Part shown: positions 19,920-28,295 of the stretch, piece by piece
Position numbering within the stretch: the stretch's first letter is position 1
Layout: each line of letters opens with the position of its first letter
Source: Candidatus Faecivicinus avistercoris
GTDB taxonomy: Bacteria > Bacillota > Clostridia > Christensenellales > Aristaeellaceae
Length of the DNA stretch: 64,000 nt
NCBI GenBank assembly: GCA_018716805.1
Contig: DVJL01000032.1
Location: 1-64,000 of the forward strand
Reading direction: 5' to 3'
The notes under the pieces: model-generated
The model's database searches: none
Seen by the model: only the letters and a program-made list of their open reading frames with translations
Told to the model about the DNA's origin: nothing
Position numbers and translations under genes: made by a program

Positions 19920-20580
19920 CTCCCCACTTCGTGAAGATGTACTCGGGCTGGCTGGGCACCCTTTCGATCTTTTCGCGCAGGCGGCGGATGTGCACGTCTA
20001 CCGTGCGAAGATCGCCCAGATAGTCGTATTTCCAGATCGTTTCAAGCAGACTTTCCCGGGAAAAGACCTTGCCGCGGTTGGTGACGAACAGCTGCAGCAG
20101 GTCGAACTCCTTCGCCGTCAGGTTGACTTCGCGGTCGCCGACGGTGACGGAGCGGTTGTTCATGTTGAGCTTCAAATCGCGCACGGTCACAATCCGCGGC
20201 GCGTTTTCGCGCTGCATCATCGTGCGGCGGAAGATCGTCTTGATGCGCGCCTTGACCTCGAGAATGTTGAATGGCTTGGTCATGTAGTCATCCGCGCCAT
20301 ATTCAAGCCCGAGGATTTTGTCCATATCGTCGCCCTTGGCGGTCAGCATGATGATCGGCACGTTGCTCTTTTCGCGAATGCGCTGGCAGACCTCGATGCC
20401 GTCGATTTTCGGCAACATGACGTCGAGCAGCACCAGATCGAACTGCCCGGCAAAAAATTTGTTGACGGCCTCCTCGCCGTCCACGGCGGAGTCCGTCTCA
20501 TAACCGTCCTGTTCCAGCGAATATTTCAAACCCTTTACGATCAATGGCTCGTCGTCGACGATGAGTATCTTCCTTGCCAC
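19891..20580 (-). CDS. WalR/VicR-like OmpR-family response regulator
   Basis: ARKILIVDDEPLIVKGLKYSLEQDGYET...DVMLPKIDG...YGADDYMTKPFNILEVKARIK; overlaps the HK start. Confidence 0.93.
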   Translation of the reverse strand: MARKILIVDDEPLIVKGLKYSLEQDGYETDSAVDGEEAVNKFFAGQFDLVLLDVMLPKIDGIEVCQRIREKSNVPIIMLTAKGDDMDKILGLEYGADDYMTKPFNILEVKARIKTIFRRTMMQRENAPRIVTVRDLKLNMNNRSVTVGDREVNLTAKEFDLLQLFVTNRGKVFSRESLLETIWKYDYLGDLRTVDVHIRRLREKIERVPSQPEYIFTKWGVGYYFTDKD

Positions 20581-20658
20581 GTGGGAACCTCCTTGACCTT
20601 GCAGATCGGCTCGAATTCAACAGAGCCGAAATTTTGAGTTCATGATTTTGTCAACATT

Positions 20659-20687
20659 ATTATACACGATTGAACGTCCCATTTCAA
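20659..20687 (-). promoter_or_regulatory. Predicted sigma-A promoter of the walRK-like operon
   Basis: On the minus strand TTGAAA-N17-TATAAT. Confidence 0.7.
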
Positions 20688-20724
20688 GGGCGCGTTTGTA
20701 AATGTTAGAATTTTCTGCCCGGGC

Positions 20725-20753
20725 TGTACAAAGCCCTCGGAAAGTGGTATAAT
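20725..20753 (+). promoter_or_regulatory. Predicted sigma-A promoter of dacF
   Basis: TGTACA-N17-TATAAT about 50 bp before the start codon. Confidence 0.65.
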
Positions 20754-20804
20754 AGTATACGCATCATTTTGAAAAGCCGTCTATCGGAAATTATGGAGGA
20801 AAAA

Positions 20805-22340
20805 ATGCACACCCGTGGAATCCGCTGTCTGGCGTCGCTCATTGTGATGGCGCTTCTGCTGCTGTTCGCGTCGCCGGCCCTGGCGGCGCCTTCGGATTAC
20901 GATTCATCCGCTCCGGCCTCGCTGACGGAAGATCAGCTCTACGGCAGTTCTGCCATCGTCGTCGATGCTGATACCGGCGAGGTGCTCTTCAGCAAAAATG
21001 CGCGCACGCGGATGTATCCCGCAAGCACGACGAAGATTATGACGCTTCTGCTCGCGCTGGAGACGGGGTGGGATCTGGACACGATGGTGACCATTCCGCC
21101 CGAAGCGGAGAACATCCCGTCGGACAGTTCAACCGTTCCGGTCTATTCAGGCGAGACGATGACGTTTCGCGACCTGCTCTACGGCATGATGCTGCGCTCC
21201 GGCAACGATGCGGCAAACGCGGTAGCCGTGCTGGTGGGCGGCTCAGTCGCCAGTTTTGTCGAACGCATGAACGCCCGTGCGCTGGAGCTTGGATGCGAAG
21301 GCACACATTTTGCCAACGCCCACGGCTATCACGACGAAAACCACTATACAACCGCGCAGGATCTGGCGATCATCGCCCAAGCGGGCATGCAGAACGAGAC
21401 CTTCCGCGAAATCGTATCGACCTACTCCTATACGTTGAACATTTCCACGCGCGGAGAGGTTCCGATCACCAACGGCAATCTGATGCTCAACCCGACGGGC
21501 AACTACTACAATGAGGACAGCATCGGCGTCAAGACCGGCTATCACAGCCGGGCGGGCTATTGCCACGTCGGTGCGGCTTCACGTGACGGCGTGACGCTGA
21601 TTACCGTGACTCTCAACTGCGAGCAGCGCGAATACGGCTGGGCTGATACCGAGCGCCTGTCCGAGTATGGCTTCACCTGTTATACTGGCTATTCGCTCGA
21701 ACAGTTGTTTGAATTGGCCGGATCGCGCATTGCGACGGTGCGCGTTTCCAATGCGCACGAGGACGACGCGCAAAACGGCCTGCTGGAGCTGCGGATTACG
21801 GACGTCAGCGATTCGTCCTATGCCCGCTTTGTCCGCACCGGCGATGAGGATGCGCTGTCTGCCGCGCTGGACGATTTTGTCTCGCGCTCTGCGGTCAGCG
21901 ATCTCAGCAACCTCACAGCGCCCATTTCTATGGGGGAAATCGTCGGCAATTTCACCTATACCACGCAGGACGGCTCGCAGATCACCGCTACGCTCATCGC
22001 GGGGCGCGATATTGCGGAACAGCCAGAGCCGACGACGATCTACGACCTGTTCCCGTTCCTGCATGTGTTTGACAACGTGCTGGTGCGCATTCTGCTGGTC
22101 GTGCTCGCGCTGCTGATCGTCGTGCTGATTCTCCGCGCGCGCTCGGAACGCCGCCGCAGGGAGCGCCGCCGCCGCGAACTCTACGAACGCCGCCGCAGGG
22201 AGTACATGCAGAGGCAGCGGTCGAATCCGCCCAGGCGGAATTCCAATTCCCGGGGAACCTATCGTTCCACCTCAAATGGGCGCCGGAATGCGCGCGGAAA
22301 TACGCGCACGCGCGGGCGCGACGATTACGACGATTTTTAA
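20805..22340 (+). CDS. D-alanyl-D-alanine carboxypeptidase (DacF-like), with C-terminal TM and Arg-rich tail
   Basis: YPASTTKIMT (SxxK), SGNDAANA (SxN), VKTGYHSRAGYC (KTG); RBS TGGAGGA. Confidence 0.93.
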   Translation: MHTRGIRCLASLIVMALLLLFASPALAAPSDYDSSAPASLTEDQLYGSSAIVVDADTGEVLFSKNARTRMYPASTTKIMTLLLALETGWDLDTMVTIPPEAENIPSDSSTVPVYSGETMTFRDLLYGMMLRSGNDAANAVAVLVGGSVASFVERMNARALELGCEGTHFANAHGYHDENHYTTAQDLAIIAQAGMQNETFREIVSTYSYTLNISTRGEVPITNGNLMLNPTGNYYNEDSIGVKTGYHSRAGYCHVGAASRDGVTLITVTLNCEQREYGWADTERLSEYGFTCYTGYSLEQLFELAGSRIATVRVSNAHEDDAQNGLLELRITDVSDSSYARFVRTGDEDALSAALDDFVSRSAVSDLSNLTAPISMGEIVGNFTYTTQDGSQITATLIAGRDIAEQPEPTTIYDLFPFLHVFDNVLVRILLVVLALLIVVLILRARSERRRRERRRRELYERRRREYMQRQRSNPPRRNSNSRGTYRSTSNGRRNARGNTRTRGRDDYDDF

Positions 22341-22354
22341 TCGACCTGCTGTAT

Positions 22355-22397
22355 AAAGCCCTCTGTTCGTTCCATACTGGAACCAACGGAGGGCTTT
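22355..22397 (+). promoter_or_regulatory. 20-bp near-perfect hairpin that includes the Shine-Dalgarno of the downstream M23 gene (terminator and/or RBS-sequestering)
   Basis: AAAGCCCTCTGTTCGTTCCA-TAC-TGGAACCAACGGAGGGCTTT; GGAGG at 22388-22392, ATG at 22402. Confidence 0.7.
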
Positions 22398-22401
22398 TGC
22401 T

Positions 22402-23742
22402 ATGAACAAAAAGGAAAACCGGCATTTGGAACAGGCGGGACAGTGCATTCGGCGCTATGCGTGGCGGATTCGCGCGAAAGGCGTCCGAGTAAAACGGCTG
22501 CTTGGCGCGGGCTTGAGGGCATTTCGCGCCACAAGCCGCCGCGCGATAGAAGGAATCCGTGTGTGCATCGAGCGCATTCGGACGCAGGCGCGACAGAGCG
22601 CGCAAACAAAGCAGACGCGCAGGGCGAAAGTTCGGCCATTTCCGAGCGCGAAGGACGCTGCGCCGTGTCAGAAGCGCAGCTTTACCGAACGGATCGCGGC
22701 GGCAAAAGGCGCTGCGCATCGCCACCTGCGGCACGCGGCGAGCGCAGTTGCCACGGCGTCAAAGCGCGTAAGGCAGCACGCCTTCGCCCCCGCGCTTCGA
22801 CAAGCGGTCGGCGCGCCGCTGAGGCGGGGCGAAACAGGGAAGCTGCGTGCCAAGGCGCAAGATCCGCTCCAGAGCAAGGGGGATGCATCGCGCGCAAAGG
22901 TGCAGGATTCACTCCGGGGCGAAGGGCATGAATCGCACCCAGAGGCGCGGGATTCGCGGCGGGAAGCGTTCAAAAGCGCTCGCGTTTTGAAGCGTGAAAG
23001 GCGTGTCACCGAGCGCGAACGGCCGGCCTTGCATGCCATGAGAAGCGCGCTGTTTGCGGCATCGCTGCGGCAGACGATCGGAAGCCACCCGCGCCACGCC
23101 TCGGAAGCGATGCGTGCGCTGGGACAGGCGCTTCGCCGCGGATTCGTTTGGCTGAAAACCCGGCGCGAAGCCATTGGATACTACTCCGTGCTGGCCGTCG
23201 TCCTTGCGGCGCTGGGTACGGCGGCCTATGGATACCGCAATGGCTCCATCCGCGAGACGGGGGCGCCGTCTGCGACGGTCGACCCCGCGCGCGCCGCCCA
23301 GGCACAGCCCGAGCCAACCGCATCGCCCGAACCCACGGAAGAACCGTTCCTCGCACCCATCGGCGGCGAAATCATCGCCGGCTATGCGGCGGATGAACTG
23401 GTGTGGTCGGATGCGCTCGGCATGTGGCAGACGCATCCGGCCATCGATCTCGCCGCATCGGCCGGGGAAGCCGTGGTCGCGGCTGCGGATGGAACCGTCG
23501 TGGAAACCTATTCAGACCCCATCTATGGAAACGTCATCGCGATCGACCACGGCGGCGGGCGCGTGATCCGCTACGCCTCGCTGAATACGCTTCAACTGGT
23601 CAAAGCGGGGCAGGAAGTCGCGCGTGGCGAGGTCATCAGCGCCGCCGGTATGTGCGACGGCGAAGCCGAACTCGGCGCGCACGTCCATCTGGAATACTAT
23701 GTCAACGGCGCGCCGGAAGACCTGAGCGCAATTCTCGGCTGA
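22402..23742 (+). CDS. M23/LytM-family membrane peptidase-like protein (SpoIIQ-like) with a ~240-aa Arg/Lys-rich N-terminal region
   Basis: Single TM AIGYYSVLAVVLAALGTAAYGY; M23 fold HPAIDLAASAGEAVVAAADGTVVETY...GNVIAIDHGGGRVIRYASL...HVHLEYYVNG. Confidence 0.82.
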   Translation: MNKKENRHLEQAGQCIRRYAWRIRAKGVRVKRLLGAGLRAFRATSRRAIEGIRVCIERIRTQARQSAQTKQTRRAKVRPFPSAKDAAPCQKRSFTERIAAAKGAAHRHLRHAASAVATASKRVRQHAFAPALRQAVGAPLRRGETGKLRAKAQDPLQSKGDASRAKVQDSLRGEGHESHPEARDSRREAFKSARVLKRERRVTERERPALHAMRSALFAASLRQTIGSHPRHASEAMRALGQALRRGFVWLKTRREAIGYYSVLAVVLAALGTAAYGYRNGSIRETGAPSATVDPARAAQAQPEPTASPEPTEEPFLAPIGGEIIAGYAADELVWSDALGMWQTHPAIDLAASAGEAVVAAADGTVVETYSDPIYGNVIAIDHGGGRVIRYASLNTLQLVKAGQEVARGEVISAAGMCDGEAELGAHVHLEYYVNGAPEDLSAILG

Positions 23743-23775
23743 CCTGCGGTCGGCTGTCCGCAATTCCGGATGCGC

Positions 23776-23805
23776 TTGCCAACGGGGAAATGCGTGTGCT
23801 ATAAT
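23776..23805 (+). promoter_or_regulatory. Predicted sigma-A promoter
   Basis: TTGCCA-N18-TATAAT. Confidence 0.55.
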
Positions 23806-23831
23806 GGATGGGCGGCTTTGGCCGCCCATCC
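23806..23831 (+). promoter_or_regulatory. Perfect 11-bp hairpin at the predicted 5' end of the transcript (or terminator remnant)
   Basis: GGATGGGCGGC-TTTG-GCCGCCCATCC directly after the -10. Confidence 0.6.
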
Positions 23832-23874
23832 GCCTGTCTGGCGGCAGAGAGCAGAGGCATACGGAGGCGTTCGC

Positions 23875-24174
23875 ATGGCGAGACTATGGGCAAAAATCAT
23901 TGTAAAGCACCGCATTTCCCGACAGGGCACCGCGCCCTGCTCGTTCGACGACGTTCAGCCGGCGTTGACAGAACTTTGCCGGGAATTTGACATTCCCAAC
24001 CCGATCTGGCTGGGAAAACACGACCGGGAGTTTCAGGAATTCCGGCACACGGCCTTTTTGCCGGAGCACTTTATGGAGGACGTCGCGTTCGACAAGCTCG
24101 AAATTGAATTTCTGGACGACGAAAACAAGAAGCGCCGCAGCCAGGATCCGCGCAATCAGTTCGAGGGATTCTGA
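23875..24174 (+). CDS. Conserved hypothetical protein (99 aa)
   Basis: MARLWAKIIVKHRISRQGTAPCSFDDVQPALTELCREFDIPNPIWLGKHDREF...; RBS ACGGAGGC. Confidence 0.75.
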   Translation: MARLWAKIIVKHRISRQGTAPCSFDDVQPALTELCREFDIPNPIWLGKHDREFQEFRHTAFLPEHFMEDVAFDKLEIEFLDDENKKRRSQDPRNQFEGF

Positions 24175-24198
24175 CCGGCAGAAAGGCACGGAGGAAGC

Positions 24199-25581
24199 AT
24201 GGCGAAGAACAAGACCATCTATGTCTGCAACGAATGCGGCTATCAGACGCCGCGATGGCTGGGCAGGTGTCCGGAGTGCGGAAGCTGGAACACGCTCGAG
24301 GAACAGGTGAGCGTGCCGAAAGCAGAGCTTACTGAGAAAAAACTGCGGCGCGCGCCGGGAAACGACGCCGAAGCGCTGCGGGTGGATGAAATCCCCGACG
24401 AGGCGCCGGCCCGGCGCAGCTGCGGCATTGGCGAACTCGACCGCGTGCTCGGCGGCGGCGTCGTGGACGGCTCGATGGTGCTGGTCGGCGGGGACCCGGG
24501 CATCGGAAAATCCACGCTGCTGACGCAGGTCTGCGCGAACATGGCCCGCGATGGCGCGCGCGTGCTCTACGTCTCCGGCGAGGAGTCCGCGCGGCAGATC
24601 AAAATGCGCGCCAACCGCCTGGGCGCGGGCGGCTCGGGCTTCTTCGTGCTGTCCGAAAACGACATGACGACCGTGGAAAAGCGAATGGAGCAGCTTTCGC
24701 CGAGCGTGATGGTGGTCGACTCCATTCAGACGATGTACCTTCCGGAACTGGCCTCCGCGCCGGGAAGCGTCTCGCAGGTGCGCGAATGCGCGTCGCTGCT
24801 GATGCGGCTGGCCAAGTCCGGTGGGTGCAGCGTCTTTCTGGTCGGCCACGTGACCAAGGAGGGCGCGATCGCCGGGCCGCGCGTGCTCGAGCACATGGTC
24901 GACGCCGTGCTCTACTTTGAGGGCGACCGGCAGCACCAATACCGGCTGCTGCGCGCGGTCAAAAACCGCTTCGGCTCGGTCAACGAGCTGGGCATGTTTG
25001 AAATGGCGTCCGAAGGGATGGTCGAGGTCGGCAATCCGAGCGAAGCGCTGCTCTCCGGGCGCGCACACGACGCCAGCGGCTGCGTGGTCATGGCGGCGAT
25101 GGAAGGCTCGCGCCCGCTGCTGACCGACGTACAGGCGCTCGTCGCGACTACTGTGTTCGGAAATCCTCGCCGCATGGCCAGCGGCGTCGATCAGGGACGC
25201 CTTGCGCTTCTGCTGGCCGTCATGGAGAAGCGCGCCGGCTTTCGGCTGTTCGACAAGGACGTCTATCTCAACATCGCCGGCGGCATGACGCTGACCGAAC
25301 CGGCCGCCGATTTGGCGCTCTGCGCCGCGGTGGCCTCGTCGTTTCGCAATCGTCCAATCGGCTCCAACACGGCGGTGATGGGGGAAATCGGCTTGGCCGG
25401 CGAGATCCGCGCGGTCGCGCAGACGGAGCGGCGCATCTCAGAATGCGCGCGGTTGGGATTCAGCCGCGTGTTGCTGCCCAAAGCCAATCTTCGAGGGCTG
25501 CGCCGCATTGAGGGCGTCGAGGTCTGCGGCGTGGACAGCATCGCCGAGGCCATCGCGTCGCTCGGACTATTGCGGGATTGA
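24199..25581 (+). CDS. radA: DNA repair protein RadA
   Basis: CNECGYQTPRWLGRCPECGSWNTLEE zinc finger; GGDPGIGKSTLLTQV; KNRFGS. Confidence 0.96.
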   Translation: MAKNKTIYVCNECGYQTPRWLGRCPECGSWNTLEEQVSVPKAELTEKKLRRAPGNDAEALRVDEIPDEAPARRSCGIGELDRVLGGGVVDGSMVLVGGDPGIGKSTLLTQVCANMARDGARVLYVSGEESARQIKMRANRLGAGGSGFFVLSENDMTTVEKRMEQLSPSVMVVDSIQTMYLPELASAPGSVSQVRECASLLMRLAKSGGCSVFLVGHVTKEGAIAGPRVLEHMVDAVLYFEGDRQHQYRLLRAVKNRFGSVNELGMFEMASEGMVEVGNPSEALLSGRAHDASGCVVMAAMEGSRPLLTDVQALVATTVFGNPRRMASGVDQGRLALLLAVMEKRAGFRLFDKDVYLNIAGGMTLTEPAADLALCAAVASSFRNRPIGSNTAVMGEIGLAGEIRAVAQTERRISECARLGFSRVLLPKANLRGLRRIEGVEVCGVDSIAEAIASLGLLRD

Positions 25582-25743
25582 CGAAAGCGCGTCTCGAAGA
25601 ACGCGCCCGATCCATTCTTGAAAGGCATACATAGAAAGCGCCCTCTGCGCACAAACTAGGACAGATTTCAGACCGCGCTTCACGGCGCGTAAGTTTGAAC
25701 GCAGGCGTTTCAGGCGCGCGGCCGAAACGCCATCATCTGAGAG

Positions 25744-26724
25744 GTGAGGTTTGTGAGCAAGGCAAAGCGCGTATTTGTGCTGCTTGCGCTGGTGGTGTTG
25801 GCGCTGAGCAGCTGCCTGTCCGACGAAACAGATGGGGCGCCCAGAGAAAGCGCCGCAGTTCCGGCGATTCCGGAGAAGCTGGAAATCGGCGGCGACGGCG
25901 TGCCCGTGCTGCGCGTCTATGACGTCGCTGCGGAGGAAATCGAGGAGATGAACCTCGAGGACTATGTGATGGGCGTCGTCGCCGGCGAAATGAAGAACGA
26001 CTGGCCGATGGAGGCGCTCAAGGCACAGGCGATCCTCGCGCGCACCTTTGTGCTGAATTTCTGCGACACAAAGTCGTCGATGTACGAGGGCGCGGACATT
26101 TCCACGGACGTCAGCGAGGCGCAGGCCTATGCGCCTGAAAACATCAACGACCGCGTCCGTCAGGCGGTCGAGGAGACGGCGGGCATGGTGCTCAGCGCGG
26201 ATGGAGAATATCCCTACGCTTGGTTCTTCGCTCACTCCGGCGGCATGACGGAATTGCCCTCCGTCGCGCTTGACTATGAGGATGAGGATCCGCAGTACCT
26301 GTCCGTGGTGGAATCGCCGGATTCGGAAGACGCGCCGGACGACGTCAAACAATGGACGGTGCGCTTTACCGAGGAGGAGGTGCTCGCAGCCGCGGCCGGA
26401 ACGGGGCTTGAATTGAGCGACATCGAGAGCGTAGAGATCGGTGAGCGAGGAGAGTCCGGCCGAGCAAAGACGCTGCGCATCAATGGAACTGCAATATCCG
26501 CCCCGTCTTTCCGCATTCAGATCGGCGCAAACCGGCTGAAGAGCACGCTGATCGACAAAATCGAAGTGGACGAGGCGGGAAACGTCACCTTTGAAGGGCG
26601 TGGTTACGGCCACGGCGTCGGAATGTCCCAATGGGGCGCGTATGCGCTTGCAAACGAGGGAAAGAGCGCTGAAGAAATCGTTGAATACTACTTCAGCGGC
26701 GTAGATGTGGTCAACCTCTGGTAA
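25744..26724 (+). CDS. spoIID: SpoIID/LytB-domain protein (stage II sporulation protein D-like); GTG start, possibly 25753
   Basis: LEDYVMGVVAGEMKNDWPMEALKAQAILARTF; GRGYGHGVGMSQWGAYALA. Confidence 0.9.
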   Translation: MRFVSKAKRVFVLLALVVLALSSCLSDETDGAPRESAAVPAIPEKLEIGGDGVPVLRVYDVAAEEIEEMNLEDYVMGVVAGEMKNDWPMEALKAQAILARTFVLNFCDTKSSMYEGADISTDVSEAQAYAPENINDRVRQAVEETAGMVLSADGEYPYAWFFAHSGGMTELPSVALDYEDEDPQYLSVVESPDSEDAPDDVKQWTVRFTEEEVLAAAAGTGLELSDIESVEIGERGESGRAKTLRINGTAISAPSFRIQIGANRLKSTLIDKIEVDEAGNVTFEGRGYGHGVGMSQWGAYALANEGKSAEEIVEYYFSGVDVVNLW

Positions 26725-26790
26725 GCATACGCGCATAATCGAATTTGGTCTGTGGAAAATCTAAAGATTAAAGCATATATTCTGTTGATA

Positions 26791-26851
26791 GACAAGCTCG
26801 CGGCCAATGCTACCGACTTCGGTTGGTTTCATGGCCGCGATTGTCTTTTTT
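26791..26851 (+). terminator. Intrinsic terminator
   Basis: GACAA-CGCGGCCA...TGGCCGCG-TTGTC followed by TTTTTT. Confidence 0.8.
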
Positions 26852-26869
26852 ACATGCGCATGGTATAAT
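26841..26869 (+). promoter_or_regulatory. Predicted sigma-A promoter overlapping the preceding terminator
   Basis: TTGTCT-N17-TATAAT. Confidence 0.5.
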
Positions 26870-26892
26870 GGCAAAAAACGTTGGAGGATGCC

Positions 26893-27843
26893 ATGAGATT
26901 GACGCGGCTCGCAGGGCTTGCGCTCGCGCTGATTCTATTGCTGACAGGCTGTTCGCCGATGGTCGAGGAGGAAAATTCAGAATCGCTTTCGGTCTATGCG
27001 ACCTTTTATCCCATCTACGCCCTTGCCGAAATGGTGATTGGAGGCGTGCCGGATGTGGAGCTTCATTGCCTCGTCCAGCCGCAGGACGGCTGCCTGCGCA
27101 GCTATTCGATGTCCGACTGGGATCTTTCCTTGCTGGCGGCTTCTGCGGACGTCGTCATTGCCGGAGGGCGCGGCTTGGAATCGTTTGAGGGCACACTCGA
27201 AGCCCTTTCGGATCAGGCTTCAATCCTGCTGATTGAAGCGCTATCCGGATTGACGCTCTTCCAGGAGGACGAAGAGACGGACGAAGAATCCACGCATTTT
27301 GACGGTGCAAATCCGCACCTCTACATGTCGGTGGACGGCGCGATGTCGATTGTGGAAAACATCGAAACCGCAATGGCTTTGCTGGACGCGGATCACGCTG
27401 AAGACTATCGATCGAATGCGGCCGCAGCGCTTTCGGAACTGGAGGCGCTGAAGGCTGAGATCCAGCAAGAGACGGCGGACTGCGCCGGCCAAAGCGCAGC
27501 GGTTTTGAACGAGGCACTGGTCTATGCTGCGCAGGATTATGGTCTGGAAATTGCGACGACCATCGTTCGTGAAAGCGGCGAAAGGCTGTATGACAGCCAG
27601 TTTGAGCAATGCGTAGAAATGCTTGAACAGAGCGGCGCAAAGGTTGTGCTGATCGAGCGGCAGGCGCCCAAGCCGTTCGTCGATGAACTGGAAGCGGCGG
27701 GATTCGCCGTCGCGCAGATCGATGTATTGTCCACGCTCGGCGAAACGGACGGCGCACAGGGATATTTCGATGCGCTGCGCGAAAATGCCCGCGCCGTTGC
27801 CGAAGCGTTTTCGCGGGCAGAGGGCGAGGAGGTGGAAGGTTGA
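26893..27843 (+). CDS. ZnuA/TroA-like (solute-binding family 9) lipoprotein
   Basis: Lipobox LLTGCSP; LSVYATFYPIYALAEMVIGG...ANPHLYMSVDGAM...VLIERQAPKPFVDELEAAGFAVAQID. Confidence 0.8.
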   Translation: MRLTRLAGLALALILLLTGCSPMVEEENSESLSVYATFYPIYALAEMVIGGVPDVELHCLVQPQDGCLRSYSMSDWDLSLLAASADVVIAGGRGLESFEGTLEALSDQASILLIEALSGLTLFQEDEETDEESTHFDGANPHLYMSVDGAMSIVENIETAMALLDADHAEDYRSNAAAALSELEALKAEIQQETADCAGQSAAVLNEALVYAAQDYGLEIATTIVRESGERLYDSQFEQCVEMLEQSGAKVVLIERQAPKPFVDELEAAGFAVAQIDVLSTLGETDGAQGYFDALRENARAVAEAFSRAEGEEVEG

Positions 27844-28289
27844 AACAGGTCACCATCTATACCGATGGCGCATGTTCCGGCAATCCCGGGCCGGGCGGCT
27901 GGGGCGCGATCCTCATTTACAAAGACACCCGGCTCGAACTCTCCGGCTACGAGGCGCACACGACGAACAACCGCATGGAGTTGCTTGCGCCCATTCAGGC
28001 GCTTTCCCGCCTGAAAGAGCCCTGCGAGGTCTGCGTCTATTCGGACAGCGCCTATCTCGTCAACGCCTTTCGCCAGCACTGGCTGGAAAACTGGGTGCGG
28101 CGGAATTGGGTCAAGAGCGACAAGAAGCCCGTCGAGAATCAGGATCTCTGGAAGGAAATCCTCGGTTATACGCAGAAGCATCGGATTCAGTGGATCAAAG
28201 TCAAGGGACATGCCGACAATCCGCTGAACAACCGCTGCGACGAACTCGCGACGGGCGAAATCAAGCGCCACCGGCTCGAAAACAGATGA
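27840..28289 (+). CDS. rnhA: Ribonuclease HI
   Basis: VTIYTDGACSGNPGPGGWGAIL; TTNNRMELLA; VKGHADNPLNNRCDELA; TTG start overlapping the previous stop. Confidence 0.96.
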   Translation: MKQVTIYTDGACSGNPGPGGWGAILIYKDTRLELSGYEAHTTNNRMELLAPIQALSRLKEPCEVCVYSDSAYLVNAFRQHWLENWVRRNWVKSDKKPVENQDLWKEILGYTQKHRIQWIKVKGHADNPLNNRCDELATGEIKRHRLENR

Positions 28290-28295
28290 AGGAAG

